Source: Virgibacillus halotolerans
GTDB taxonomy: Bacteria; Bacillota; Bacilli; Bacillales; Amphibacillaceae
Assembly (NCBI RefSeq): GCF_016908515.1
Contig: NZ_JAFBEA010000003.1
Location: 372,001-436,000 of the forward strand
Reading direction: 5' to 3'
Length of the DNA: 64,000 nt
Below, in pieces: positions 1 through 8,016 of the stretch (positions are counted from its first letter, which is position 1; every line of letters begins with the position of its first letter). The position numbers and the translations under genes were made by a program. Under the pieces are notes generated by a model. It worked only from the letters and a program-made list of their open reading frames with translations. It ran no database searches and had not been told where the DNA came from.

Positions 1-794
1 ACATGGAAAGCCGTCAAGGAAGAACTGTAGCTAAAAATGTTTACTTTCAGGGCGCTTTTAAAGTGATGCGCCCTGTATATCATAATAATTACAGCTATCC
101 CTGTTATTATCTTTTGAATCCCGGTGGCGGTTATTTAGATGGAGATACGTATCGCATGAGCGTATCGCTGGATGAAGAAGCCCAACTTACTTTGACAACA
201 CAATCATCAACAAAAGTGTACAAAACACCGAAATCCTATGTCTATCAGGAAACGGAATTTCACTTGAAAAAAAATAGTTACTTAGAATATTTACCAGATG
301 CACTCATAGCATATGAAAATGCGAAATATGTGCAAAAGAATATTGTCCACATGGAAAAGGGAGCAACATTGCTTTATTCTGATATTGTGACTCCGGGTTG
401 GTCACCAGAGGGAAAACAGTTCAGCTATGATACGTTACGGCTCAAAAGCGAAATTTATATGGATAATGAATTGGTAGCCTTTGATCATATTAAGCTACAA
501 CCAGAACAGCAGCATATGACTGGTCTAGGGTTTATGGAAGGGTACACCCACTTAGGATCGTTTATCGTTATTGGCGAGAAAACAAATGAAGCTTTGCTTG
601 ATCGTTTGTATGAAGCAATTCAAGAAGATTCAAGTGATTTTGCATTTGGTTTATCGAAGTTGGCAGTTCCTGGATTCACGGTTCGGATTATGGCTAACAG
701 AACACAAATCATTGAACGAATTATTACTACCTGCCATCAAATAATCTGTGACGAATGGTACCAAACGAAACCGAGTTTTTTGCGGAAATATTAG
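1..794 (+). CDS. ureD: Urease accessory protein UreD (5' end probably cut by window)
   Basis: UreD (UreH) is a scaffold of the UreD-UreF-UreG complex that delivers nickel to apo-urease in the cytoplasm. The readable product is 263 residues from an ATG at position 3 and ends in the family-typical SFLRKY tail. The core motifs GGGYLDGD (about 42-49), TKVYKTP (about 70-76) and IAYENAKYVQ (about 102-111) match the Firmicute UreD that I know from Staphylococcus. Compared with that protein about 14 N-terminal residues are missing, so the ATG at 3 is probably internal and the true start lies before the window. It would be the last gene of a urease operon, since a strong terminator follows at once. 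The next gene is a nickel-type importer, which fits. Confidence 0.93.
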   Translation, partial: MESRQGRTVAKNVYFQGAFKVMRPVYHNNYSYPCYYLLNPGGGYLDGDTYRMSVSLDEEAQLTLTTQSSTKVYKTPKSYVYQETEFHLKKNSYLEYLPDALIAYENAKYVQKNIVHMEKGATLLYSDIVTPGWSPEGKQFSYDTLRLKSEIYMDNELVAFDHIKLQPEQQHMTGLGFMEGYTHLGSFIVIGEKTNEALLDRLYEAIQEDSSDFAFGLSKLAVPGFTVRIMANRTQIIERIITTCHQIICDEWYQTKPSFLRKY

Positions 795-800
795 GACCTA

Positions 801-837
801 GCCCGACAACTCAGAAAGAATTGTCGGGCATTATTTT
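801..837 (+). terminator. Rho-independent terminator after ureD
   Basis: A perfect 9-bp stem, GCCCGACAA (801-809) with TTGTCGGGC (821-829), is followed by ATTATTTT. It closes the urease operon 7 bases after the ureD stop. Confidence 0.85.
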
Positions 838-841
838 GGTC

Positions 842-876
842 TTGACACTATGAAAATAGAATCGTTAATTTAAAAT
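842..876 (+). promoter_or_regulatory. Candidate promoter of the nickel importer operon
   Basis: A consensus TTGACA lies at 842-847, right after the ureD terminator. The -10 is unclear: TTAATT sits at 17-bp spacing (865-870), or TAAAAT at 871-876. I see no palindrome that would be an obvious operator. Confidence 0.35.
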
Positions 877-894
877 AATAAGGGGTATTTGTGG

Positions 895-2496
895 ATGAAA
901 AAAATAGGATTGATAATGATGTTCGTTTTAATTGGTATTTTAGGAGCCTGCTCAAGCGGCGGTGACAACGATAGCAAGCAAACGAAAGAGGAAACAGCAA
1001 AGAAGGACGAATTGGTATTAGCAGTTGGCGGAGAAACAGATGAAGGTTTTGATCCGACGACAGGCTGGGGGATGTATGGTTCGCCATTATTCCAAAGTAC
1101 ATTACTAAAATATGATAAAGACTTTAACGTTGAAAATGACTTGGCGAAAGATTATAAAGTGAGTGAGGATGGTTTAACATATACAGTAGAGATTCGTGAT
1201 GATGTAAAATTTTCTGATGAAGAACCCCTTACAGCAGAAGATGTTGTTTTCACTTTTAGAACAGCGAAAGAAAGTGGTTCGGTGATTGATTTAAGTAATC
1301 TCGAAAAAGTGGAAGCTATTGATGACTATACAGTTGAATTTAAATTAAAACAGCCTGAATCCTCATTTATTACGCTTTTTGTAACAACTGGTATTGTTCC
1401 TAAGCACGCTTATGATGATTCGTACAATGAAAATCCAATTGGCTCTGGACCCTATCAATTGGTGCAATGGAATAAAGGGCAGCAGCTTATTGTAGAAGCA
1501 AATCCTTATTATTATGGGGATAAATCTGAGTTTAAAAAGTTAACATTTCTTTTCTTGGAAGAAGATGCAGCATTTGCAGCTGCGAAGTCAGGAGAAGTGG
1601 ATGTTGTAGCGATAACACCTAGCTTTGCGAAACAAAATGTTCCTGGCATGGATTTAGTGGAATTAGATACGGTTGATAACAGAGGTATCGTGTTTCCTTA
1701 TGTGAAATCAGGAGAAGAAACAGCAGATGGAGCACCAATTGGCAATGATGTTACCGCGGATGAAACGATTCGTAAAGCAATTGACATTGCCGTAAATCGT
1801 GAAGCATTGGTAGATGGCGTGTTGGATGGATATGGTACACCAGCCTATTCAGTAGCAGATCACTTGCCATGGTGGAATCCGGAAACAGAAGTAAAAGATA
1901 ATGAAATGGAGAAAGCTAAAAAGATGTTAGATGATGCAGGTTGGAAGGAAAATGATCAAGGCGTTCGAGAGAAAGATGGCCTAGAGGCTTCCTTTACGTT
2001 ACTTTATCCTGCAGGGGATGAAATTCGTCAGTCCCTATCGATTGCTGTGGCAGATGAAATCAAAGACCTGGGTATTAAAGTGAAAACAGAAGGTCAGAGT
2101 TGGAATGACTTGGAGAAAACGATGTACTCCAATCCAGTTATGATGGGATGGGGAAGTCATGATCCACTTGAAATGTACAATATTTACAGCAGTGAAACAA
2201 GGGGAGAAGGCTTCTATAATACGAATTATTACTCCAATCCCGTTGTGGATGAATATATGGAGAAGGCGATGCATGCCACAACACAAGAGAAAGCAAATGA
2301 GTACTGGAAAAAAGCGCAGTGGGACGGTGAAACAGGTTTTTCATCTAAGGGTGATACACCATGGGTTTGGCTTGTCAATCTGCAGCATCTTTATTTAGTG
2401 GATGAGAACTTGGATATTGGCGATCAAAAATTACACCCACACGGACATGGCTGGCCGATCACTGACTTTATTGAACAATGGCATTGGAAGAAATAA
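895..2496 (+). CDS. nikA: Nickel/peptide ABC importer, substrate-binding lipoprotein (first system)
   Basis: This is a family 5 (oligopeptide/nickel type) extracellular solute-binding protein of 533 residues. The lipobox LGAC places the acylated cysteine at residue 19 after a short signal peptide, so it is tethered outside the membrane. The family motif YTVEIRDDVKFSDEEPLTAEDVVF is seen near residue 100, with DGLTYTV before it. I chose ATG 895 because AAGGGG at 880-885 is correctly spaced for it; the upstream in-frame TTG at 889 is too close. It heads an operon with two permeases and a fused double ATPase. Nickel as substrate is inferred from the preceding urease gene; peptides remain possible. 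Confidence 0.85.
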   Translation: MKKIGLIMMFVLIGILGACSSGGDNDSKQTKEETAKKDELVLAVGGETDEGFDPTTGWGMYGSPLFQSTLLKYDKDFNVENDLAKDYKVSEDGLTYTVEIRDDVKFSDEEPLTAEDVVFTFRTAKESGSVIDLSNLEKVEAIDDYTVEFKLKQPESSFITLFVTTGIVPKHAYDDSYNENPIGSGPYQLVQWNKGQQLIVEANPYYYGDKSEFKKLTFLFLEEDAAFAAAKSGEVDVVAITPSFAKQNVPGMDLVELDTVDNRGIVFPYVKSGEETADGAPIGNDVTADETIRKAIDIAVNREALVDGVLDGYGTPAYSVADHLPWWNPETEVKDNEMEKAKKMLDDAGWKENDQGVREKDGLEASFTLLYPAGDEIRQSLSIAVADEIKDLGIKVKTEGQSWNDLEKTMYSNPVMMGWGSHDPLEMYNIYSSETRGEGFYNTNYYSNPVVDEYMEKAMHATTQEKANEYWKKAQWDGETGFSSKGDTPWVWLVNLQHLYLVDENLDIGDQKLHPHGHGWPITDFIEQWHWKK

Positions 2497-2568
2497 CAAC
2501 AATAGATTTTTATCGCAGTTTGGTGGGTAGTAATTCCCCAACTGAATGAACTTTCACTTTATGACTGT

Positions 2569-2609
2569 GTGTCGGGACAAAAAAGCGCATGTCAATATGA
2601 GCCCGGCAC
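2569..2609 (+). terminator. Hairpin between nikA and the permease genes
   Basis: An 8-bp stem with one G-T pair (GTGTCGGG 2569-2576, CCCGGCAC 2602-2609) lies in the 156-base gap. There is no T-run, so it may stabilise or attenuate mRNA between the abundant binding protein and the permeases rather than terminate fully. Confidence 0.4.
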
Positions 2610-2652
2610 GCGATACAAAGAAATAGTATGATCTACAGAAAGAGGGATAGAA

Positions 2653-3651
2653 ATGCGCTTTAAAACAATGGCCTTATACATCTTAGGGAAAGTAGTTAAA
2701 TTAGCAACATTATTGATTGCCATTAGCATTTTATCCTTTACACTTGTAAGCCTTTCGCCAATAGACCCCGTCCAGTCCTATATTGGTGCAGATATGACGA
2801 GAGTTAGCCCGGAGCAGCGCGACAATATCGCGGAATACTGGGGGTTAAACGAATCAAAAGTGCAGCAATTTATGAGCTGGGGGAAAGCGGTTTTACATGG
2901 AGATTTAGGAACATCCCTATTGTATCGCAGCAAAGTAGCTGATGTTATTGGGGAGCGTTTTGTTGCTTCATTAGCATTAATGGTTGTTGCATGGGTTATT
3001 TCCGGCATCATTGGTTTCTTATTGGGGATCATTGCTGGTATGAAGGAAGGCACGTGGGTGGATCGGGTGATAAAAGGGTATTGCTTTACACTTGCTTCCA
3101 CGCCAGCCTTTTGGTTGGGTCTATTATTGTTAATGTTCTTCTCTGTCTGGCTTGGCTGGTTTCCGATTGGACTTGGTTCTCCGGCAGGGATATTAGAGGC
3201 GGATGTTTCACTGATCGAGCGTTTGAGGCATTTGTTTTTGCCTGCCTTAACGTTAAGCATAGTTGGTGTCGCAAATGTTGCACTACATACGAGACAGAAG
3301 TTGGTAGAAGTACTTGAAAGTGAGTATGTTCGCTTTGCTAAAGCAAAAGGTGAACGTGGTGTCACCTTGTTATGGCGCCATGGATTAAGAAACATTTCAT
3401 TGCCGGCGATCTCCTTGCATTTTGCATCGTTTGGAGAACTATTCGGTGGTGCTGTCTTAGCTGAACAAGTATTTTCCTATCCTGGCCTTGGACAAGCAGT
3501 TGTTCAGGCTGGCCTTGGCAGCGATGTTCCGCTTTTATTAGGAATTGTTCTATTTAGTACGCTATTTGTGTTTGTAGGTAATTTGCTGGCCGACTTGCTT
3601 TATAAGGCGATTGATCCTCGGATGAGAAGGGGAGGCGAACTGAATGAATGA
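2653..3651 (+). CDS. nikB: Nickel/peptide ABC importer permease, NikB/DppB type
   Basis: This 332-residue inner-membrane permease has about six membrane segments. The N-terminal part (VVKLATLLIAISILSFTLVSL) is the usual first helix of DppB/NikB proteins. The cytoplasmic EAA loop, EYVRFAKAKGERG with a following LRNISLPA, lies near residues 225-255 and contacts the ATPase. The ATG at 2653 follows AAAGAGGG. The stop overlaps the next start (ATGAATGA), which indicates translational coupling with the NikC-type partner. Size and topology fit the family. Confidence 0.88.
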   Translation: MRFKTMALYILGKVVKLATLLIAISILSFTLVSLSPIDPVQSYIGADMTRVSPEQRDNIAEYWGLNESKVQQFMSWGKAVLHGDLGTSLLYRSKVADVIGERFVASLALMVVAWVISGIIGFLLGIIAGMKEGTWVDRVIKGYCFTLASTPAFWLGLLLLMFFSVWLGWFPIGLGSPAGILEADVSLIERLRHLFLPALTLSIVGVANVALHTRQKLVEVLESEYVRFAKAKGERGVTLLWRHGLRNISLPAISLHFASFGELFGGAVLAEQVFSYPGLGQAVVQAGLGSDVPLLLGIVLFSTLFVFVGNLLADLLYKAIDPRMRRGGELNE

Positions 3652-4507
3652 TCGAGTCATCAATGAAAAACAACGGGGGAAAAAGTTGCACTTTAATGTC
3701 AGACAGCGCACTGTAGCGATGATTATATTCGCCTCCACTATCCTTTTCGCAATCATTATTAGTGGGCTATTTATAGATACAGAAAAAATAGGTATTAACT
3801 TGGAAATTAAAAACCAAGCCCCTTCCTTGGCCCATTTCTTTGGAACCGATTGGTTAGGAAGAGATATGCTTATGCGTACGTTGAAGGGGTTAACATTAAG
3901 TCTTGGTGTAGGTATACTTGCTGCACTATCGAGTACGATTATTGCTTTAATCCTTAGTCTGTTTTCTTCCTGGAGTAAAATAGCAGATTATATCGTTACA
4001 TGGTTAATTGATCTTTTTCTAAGTGTCCCACATATTGTGACGTTAATATTAATATCTTTTGCCGTTGGTGGTGGATTTAAGGGGGTAGTGATTGGACTTG
4101 CTTTAACACATTGGCCAAGCTTAGCTCGTTTATTAAGAGCAGAGGTATTGCAACTGAAAACTGCGGAATATGTAGGGGTTTCTGAGCGTTTAGGCAAGTC
4201 CCGTCTATGGATTGCCAGGCACCATTTTCTACCTCACTTAATTCCGCAACTTCTAGTTGGGTTTATTTTGCTTTTTCCACATGCTATTTTGCATGAGGCG
4301 GCAATCACCTTTTTAGGATTTGGCCTATCAACGGAAACGCCGGCAATTGGGATCATATTATCAGAATCAATGCGATATCTGTCAACAGGTCTATGGTGGC
4401 TGGCTTTTTTCCCAGGACTATCTTTATTAATAATGGTTGGTATTTTTGATTTGCTTGGTAGAAGCATACAAAGGCTTATTGATCCATTTCATGGACAAAG
4501 GGGATAA
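3644..4507 (+). CDS. nikC: Nickel/peptide ABC importer permease, NikC/DppC type
   Basis: A 287-residue permease with an N-terminal hydrophilic stretch followed by TM1, as in DppC/NikC. The early motif FFGTDWLGRDMLMRTLKG (about 66-83) is the family hallmark. The EAA loop is EYVGVSERLGKSRLWIARHH near 177-196. The ATG at 3644 overlaps the end of the upstream permease gene and is preceded by GGGGAGG. It forms the heterodimeric channel with NikB. Nickel specificity is inferred from context only. Confidence 0.87.
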   Translation: MNDRVINEKQRGKKLHFNVRQRTVAMIIFASTILFAIIISGLFIDTEKIGINLEIKNQAPSLAHFFGTDWLGRDMLMRTLKGLTLSLGVGILAALSSTIIALILSLFSSWSKIADYIVTWLIDLFLSVPHIVTLILISFAVGGGFKGVVIGLALTHWPSLARLLRAEVLQLKTAEYVGVSERLGKSRLWIARHHFLPHLIPQLLVGFILLFPHAILHEAAITFLGFGLSTETPAIGIILSESMRYLSTGLWWLAFFPGLSLLIMVGIFDLLGRSIQRLIDPFHGQRG

Positions 4508-4518
4508 GGAGGATGGCT

Positions 4519-6000
4519 ATGACGCAAGATAAAAGAATAGAACAATCCGATCCAACACCCTTGCTTGAAGTGAAGGATTTCTCTTTAACATTTCGTCATT
4601 ATGGGAAAGGTTTGCACGAAACGGAGCTGGAAGCCATTAGTAAACTGGATTTGACGATCCATCAGGGGGAAATCGTTGCTGTCTTAGGTGCGAGCGGATC
4701 GGGAAAAAGCTTGCTAGCAAATGCGATTTTAGGGGTGCTTCCGGAAAATGCAATAACAAAAGGAACATTGAATTATAAAGGGAAAGCACTCTCGAGGGAG
4801 AAACAAATCGCATTGCGAGGAAAGCAAATATCACTGATCCCACAATCAGTCAATGCCCTTGATCCTTTAATGAAAACAGGCAAACAAGTGCAAGCAGTGA
4901 TTAAAGGAAAGAATAAGCAAGCCATTCAACAGGCGATTTTTCAAAAAGTTGGTTTACCTGAGTCGACAGGGGATCGTTATCCATTTGAATTGTCCGGGGG
5001 TATGGCAAGAAGGGTACTTGCCGCAACTGCAATGGTGAGCGGAGCAAACCTGGTGATTGCCGATGAACCGACACCAGGTCTGGATCCGATTGCGCTTCAT
5101 GATACGATAAAACATATGAAACAGCTGGCAGCGGATGGAAAAGGTATAATGTTTATTACCCACGACATTGAAGTGGCTTTACAGCTAGCAGACAAGATTG
5201 CTGTTTTCTATGCAGGTCAAACAATAGAAATCGCACATGCAGATGATTTTTCCGGAAAAGGGGAAAATTTACGTCATCCCTATACAAAAGCACTATGGAA
5301 TGCATTACCAAAAAATGACTTTATGGCACTACCGAAGCCGATTGCAATGGATGTTGAAAAAAGCGACAAGTTGAAACCCGATAAGTCAGGCGCTTTCATG
5401 CTTGAAGCAAAAGGAATTAGTTACCATTATCCGAATAACCCATGGCTATTTAAAAATTTGAATCTATCTATTAAGCCGGGCGAGATTGTTGGGGTTTTTG
5501 GATATAGCGGTTCTGGTAAATCGACCATGGCACAAATCATTGCTGGGTACAGAATGCCTGTTGAGGGAAAGATAATAATCGATGACAAAGTTATCTCCCC
5601 TAGAGGAAGGCATCCTGTTCAAATGGTTTGGCAGCATCCTGAAAAGGCGATTAATCCAAGATGGCGGATGAAGCAAACGTTGCAAGAAACGGGTCCTTTA
5701 GATGGGGATCTACTCTCGACGTTAGGGATAAAAACAGAATGGCTGGACCGTTGGCCAAGTGAACTTTCTGGTGGAGAGTTGCAGCGCTTTTGTCTCGCGC
5801 GTGCCCTGATGGGAGATATAAAATATCTGGTGGCAGATGAAATGACTACGATGTTGGATGCAGTTACCCAAGCGCAAATCTGGCATTCTTTAATCAAATT
5901 GGCGAAACAACGAAATATTGGCGTGCTTGCCATCAGCCATGATCATCAGTTATTGCAAAGGGTATGTGACCGGATAATCGACTTTACTGAAATAAGGTAG
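4519..6000 (+). CDS. Fused double ABC ATPase (NikD-NikE in one chain)
   Basis: Two ABC ATPase domains lie in one 493-residue polypeptide. Domain 1 has Walker A GASGSGKS (about 57-64), signature LSGGM (about 158) and Walker B LVIADEPT. Domain 2 begins near residue 294 with Walker A GYSGSGKS (about 330), signature LSGGE (about 416) and VADEMTTMLD, where Met replaces the usual Pro after the catalytic Glu. It powers the NikB/NikC channel as an intramolecular dimer. I chose ATG 4519 because the AAGGAGG runs directly into the upstream ATG at 4513. The second importer in this window keeps its ATPases as two genes. Confidence 0.88.
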   Translation: MTQDKRIEQSDPTPLLEVKDFSLTFRHYGKGLHETELEAISKLDLTIHQGEIVAVLGASGSGKSLLANAILGVLPENAITKGTLNYKGKALSREKQIALRGKQISLIPQSVNALDPLMKTGKQVQAVIKGKNKQAIQQAIFQKVGLPESTGDRYPFELSGGMARRVLAATAMVSGANLVIADEPTPGLDPIALHDTIKHMKQLAADGKGIMFITHDIEVALQLADKIAVFYAGQTIEIAHADDFSGKGENLRHPYTKALWNALPKNDFMALPKPIAMDVEKSDKLKPDKSGAFMLEAKGISYHYPNNPWLFKNLNLSIKPGEIVGVFGYSGSGKSTMAQIIAGYRMPVEGKIIIDDKVISPRGRHPVQMVWQHPEKAINPRWRMKQTLQETGPLDGDLLSTLGIKTEWLDRWPSELSGGELQRFCLARALMGDIKYLVADEMTTMLDAVTQAQIWHSLIKLAKQRNIGVLAISHDHQLLQRVCDRIIDFTEIR

Positions 6001-6129
6001 GATATTATACAATTTGACATTTATCAACAAAGCGTTTACGATGAGGTTTAATTTTCCTGAAAAAAAGGCATGTTTATTGCTGGAAAAGGGAATATAATAA
6101 TATACTAATTTTTCAGGGAGGTGTTTCCA

Positions 6130-6567
6130 CTGGTAGATGATTTTAAAGTGGAACCGGTTTTTGAAGATCGACAGCATGAACGGCATCAATTTAAACTTGT
6201 CATAGATGGACGGAATTACAAGGGCGATTACATTGATGGAGAAATTCAATGGTTGAATCCACATCCGAAACAGGATGTTGGTGAGGATGAGCTAAAGGCT
6301 GTAGAAGCTGAAGTACATGAACTATTGGGTGAACATGGTGTCAGAGATGAAACGGATGATATTGAAGTAGAACCGATGTTAAATAATCAAGCTAGGCAGC
6401 TCCATATGTTTAAATTGAAAATTCAAGGTGAAGAGTTTAAAGGAATTTTCCGCGACAATGGAGAAATAGAATGGTTCCACCCTAAACCAAGACGTAAATT
6501 AAAAGATGAGCGTGTTGAAAAGGTGGAAGAAAAAGTACAGGAAAAAATGAAAGAACATCTGGAATAG
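6130..6567 (+). CDS. Small protein with tandem YheE-like (DUF5342-like) repeats
   Basis: A soluble acidic protein of about 145 residues made of two similar halves. DDFKVEPVFEDRQ...FKLVIDGRNYKGDY and DDIEVEPMLNNQA...FKLKIQGEEFKGIF align, each ending in GEIQW/GEIEW and a Pro-rich HPKP stretch. The half-domain resembles the short B. subtilis protein YheE as I recall it; function is unknown. The C-terminus (about 115-145) is a charged helix, KDERVEKVEEKVQEKMKEHL. The start is uncertain: the strong GGGAGGTG at 6115-6122 overlaps the only canonical codon (GTG 6121), and a CTG at 6130 sits at the right distance. A terminator follows. Confidence 0.7.
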   Translation: MVDDFKVEPVFEDRQHERHQFKLVIDGRNYKGDYIDGEIQWLNPHPKQDVGEDELKAVEAEVHELLGEHGVRDETDDIEVEPMLNNQARQLHMFKLKIQGEEFKGIFRDNGEIEWFHPKPRRKLKDERVEKVEEKVQEKMKEHLE

Positions 6568-6577
6568 AGAAAATCAA

Positions 6578-6618
6578 GCGCATCCTAGTTATAGCTGATA
6601 ACAGGGGTGCGCCTTTTT
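6578..6618 (+). terminator. Rho-independent terminator
   Basis: GCGCATCC (6578-6585) pairs with GGGTGCGC (6605-6612) with one G-T pair, and five T follow. Confidence 0.8.
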
Positions 6619-6653
6619 GTAAAATTTAGCTACGGGCTGACTTGGAGGGTATC

Positions 6654-7139
6654 ATGCTGAATTTCATTATTTGGTTCATTATTATTGCACTATTTGTGCT
6701 TAGTTTCGTTGGTCTATTGTATCCGATTATTCCATCTGTGATCGTTATATGGATCGGGTTTCTACTGTATCATTTTATTATTAATTCGGGTGAGCTCAAT
6801 TTAGTGTTTTGGATCATCATGGCAGTGTTTACAGTGATTTTAATTGGGGCTGACATCATTGCCAACAGTTATTTTGTGAAGAAATATGGTGGCAGTAAAT
6901 GGGGAGAACGCGGAGCGGCAGTAGCGGTGTTGGTCGGTTCGTTCATTATTCCACCGTTTGGAATTCTGATTGTACCTTTTGTTACCGTGTTTATCATTGA
7001 AATGATACAAAGAAGAACAGTACAAAAAGCTTTAAGAGCTTCGTTTGGCTCTTTGATTGGATTTCTGGGTGGAACACTAGCCAAAATTGTCATTCAATTT
7101 GTTATGATTATTTGGTTTTTTATCGTAATATGGTTTTAG
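6654..7139 (+). CDS. DUF456 family membrane protein
   Basis: A 161-residue, very hydrophobic protein with about four or five membrane segments and a cytoplasmic basic loop EMIQRRTVQKALRASFGSL near 120-138. The Gly-rich GLLYPIIPS (about 19-27) and FVKKYGGSKWGERGA (about 74-88) stretches are typical of DUF456 proteins. Their function is unknown. I chose ATG 6654 over the upstream TTG at 6642 because GGAGGG at 6644-6649 precedes it. It lies directly before pdxK without an obvious terminator, so the two may be cotranscribed. Confidence 0.82.
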   Translation: MLNFIIWFIIIALFVLSFVGLLYPIIPSVIVIWIGFLLYHFIINSGELNLVFWIIMAVFTVILIGADIIANSYFVKKYGGSKWGERGAAVAVLVGSFIIPPFGILIVPFVTVFIIEMIQRRTVQKALRASFGSLIGFLGGTLAKIVIQFVMIIWFFIVIWF

Positions 7140-7169
7140 AAAGTTATTTTGAAAGAAGGTATTTTTCAT

Positions 7170-8003
7170 ATGAATAATTATCCTCCACGGGTCCTAACAA
7201 TAGCAGGCTCAGCTGCGGGCGGAAGTGCCGGAATCCAAGCAGATTTAAAAACATTCCAGGAACTGGATGTATATGGGATGAGCGTGGTAACTGCGATTGT
7301 TGGCCGCCATCCGGAAACAGATAAAAATGTGCATCCGCAAACGATTGAAGCGATTGAAGCACAATTTGTGACAGCATTGAAGCAGGTTGGTGCGGATGGA
7401 CTAAAGACAGGTATGTTATTTTCGAAAGAAGTTATTGAAGCAGTAGCAGCACTGGTTAAGGATGCAGCGATTGAAAATATTGTAGTAGATCCTGTCATGG
7501 TTGGGAAATTAGATTCCAAGCTGTTAAAAGACGATGCGATTGATGCACTGAAAAGTAGCTTAATACCATTAGCAACGGTTATCACACCAAATATACCGGA
7601 GGCGTCTATTTTGTTGGATGATAGACCCTTAAACAGTGTAGCCGATTTAAAGCAGGCTGCTGTCGATTTACATGCATTGGGTGCGCCCTATGTATTAGTG
7701 AAAGGTGGAAGACTTACAGGTCCCGCTATTGATGTTTTATATGATGGGAATACTTTAATCACTTTTGAGGCACCGCGTATTGACACGGTGAACACGAGTG
7801 GAGCCGGCTGTACATATTCAGCAGCGATTACCGCTTTCTTAGCAAAAGGAAAGTCAGTTACTGAAGCTGTAGGGCTAGCGAAAAGTTTTGTAACGACAGC
7901 CATTGAACATGGCTTTTCCTATACGGAAATGGTTGGTCCAACCTACCATGCAGCGGCACGGAAGTATGGTGAAGCACATCAGATTAAAATTGAAAAATTT
8001 TAA
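7170..8003 (+). CDS. pdxK: Pyridoxine/pyridoxal/pyridoxamine kinase (ThiD-like fold)
   Basis: This 277-residue ribokinase-fold enzyme phosphorylates B6 vitamers, salvaging them to pyridoxal 5'-phosphate. Visible motifs are the N-terminal TIAGSAAGGSAGIQADLKT, the central DPVMVGKL (about 105-112) and the C-terminal NTSGAGCTYSAAI anion hole (about 207-219). The Cys in GAGCT is the mark of the Gram-positive PdxK branch rather than true ThiD, which has GTGC/GDTL variants. The lid cysteine that I recall in Staphylococcus PdxK (VMVCK) is Gly here. ATG 7170 follows AGAAGG; the upstream TTG at 7149 overlaps that site. HMP kinase activity cannot be excluded. Confidence 0.85.
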   Translation: MNNYPPRVLTIAGSAAGGSAGIQADLKTFQELDVYGMSVVTAIVGRHPETDKNVHPQTIEAIEAQFVTALKQVGADGLKTGMLFSKEVIEAVAALVKDAAIENIVVDPVMVGKLDSKLLKDDAIDALKSSLIPLATVITPNIPEASILLDDRPLNSVADLKQAAVDLHALGAPYVLVKGGRLTGPAIDVLYDGNTLITFEAPRIDTVNTSGAGCTYSAAITAFLAKGKSVTEAVGLAKSFVTTAIEHGFSYTEMVGPTYHAAARKYGEAHQIKIEKF

Positions 8004-8016
8004 GGAGGCATATAAA

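Noticed and set aside
2778-3395. 205-codon minus-strand frame opposite nikB
   Set aside because: It is antisense to a permease gene with a conserved EAA motif and has no ribosome binding site or recognisable domain.
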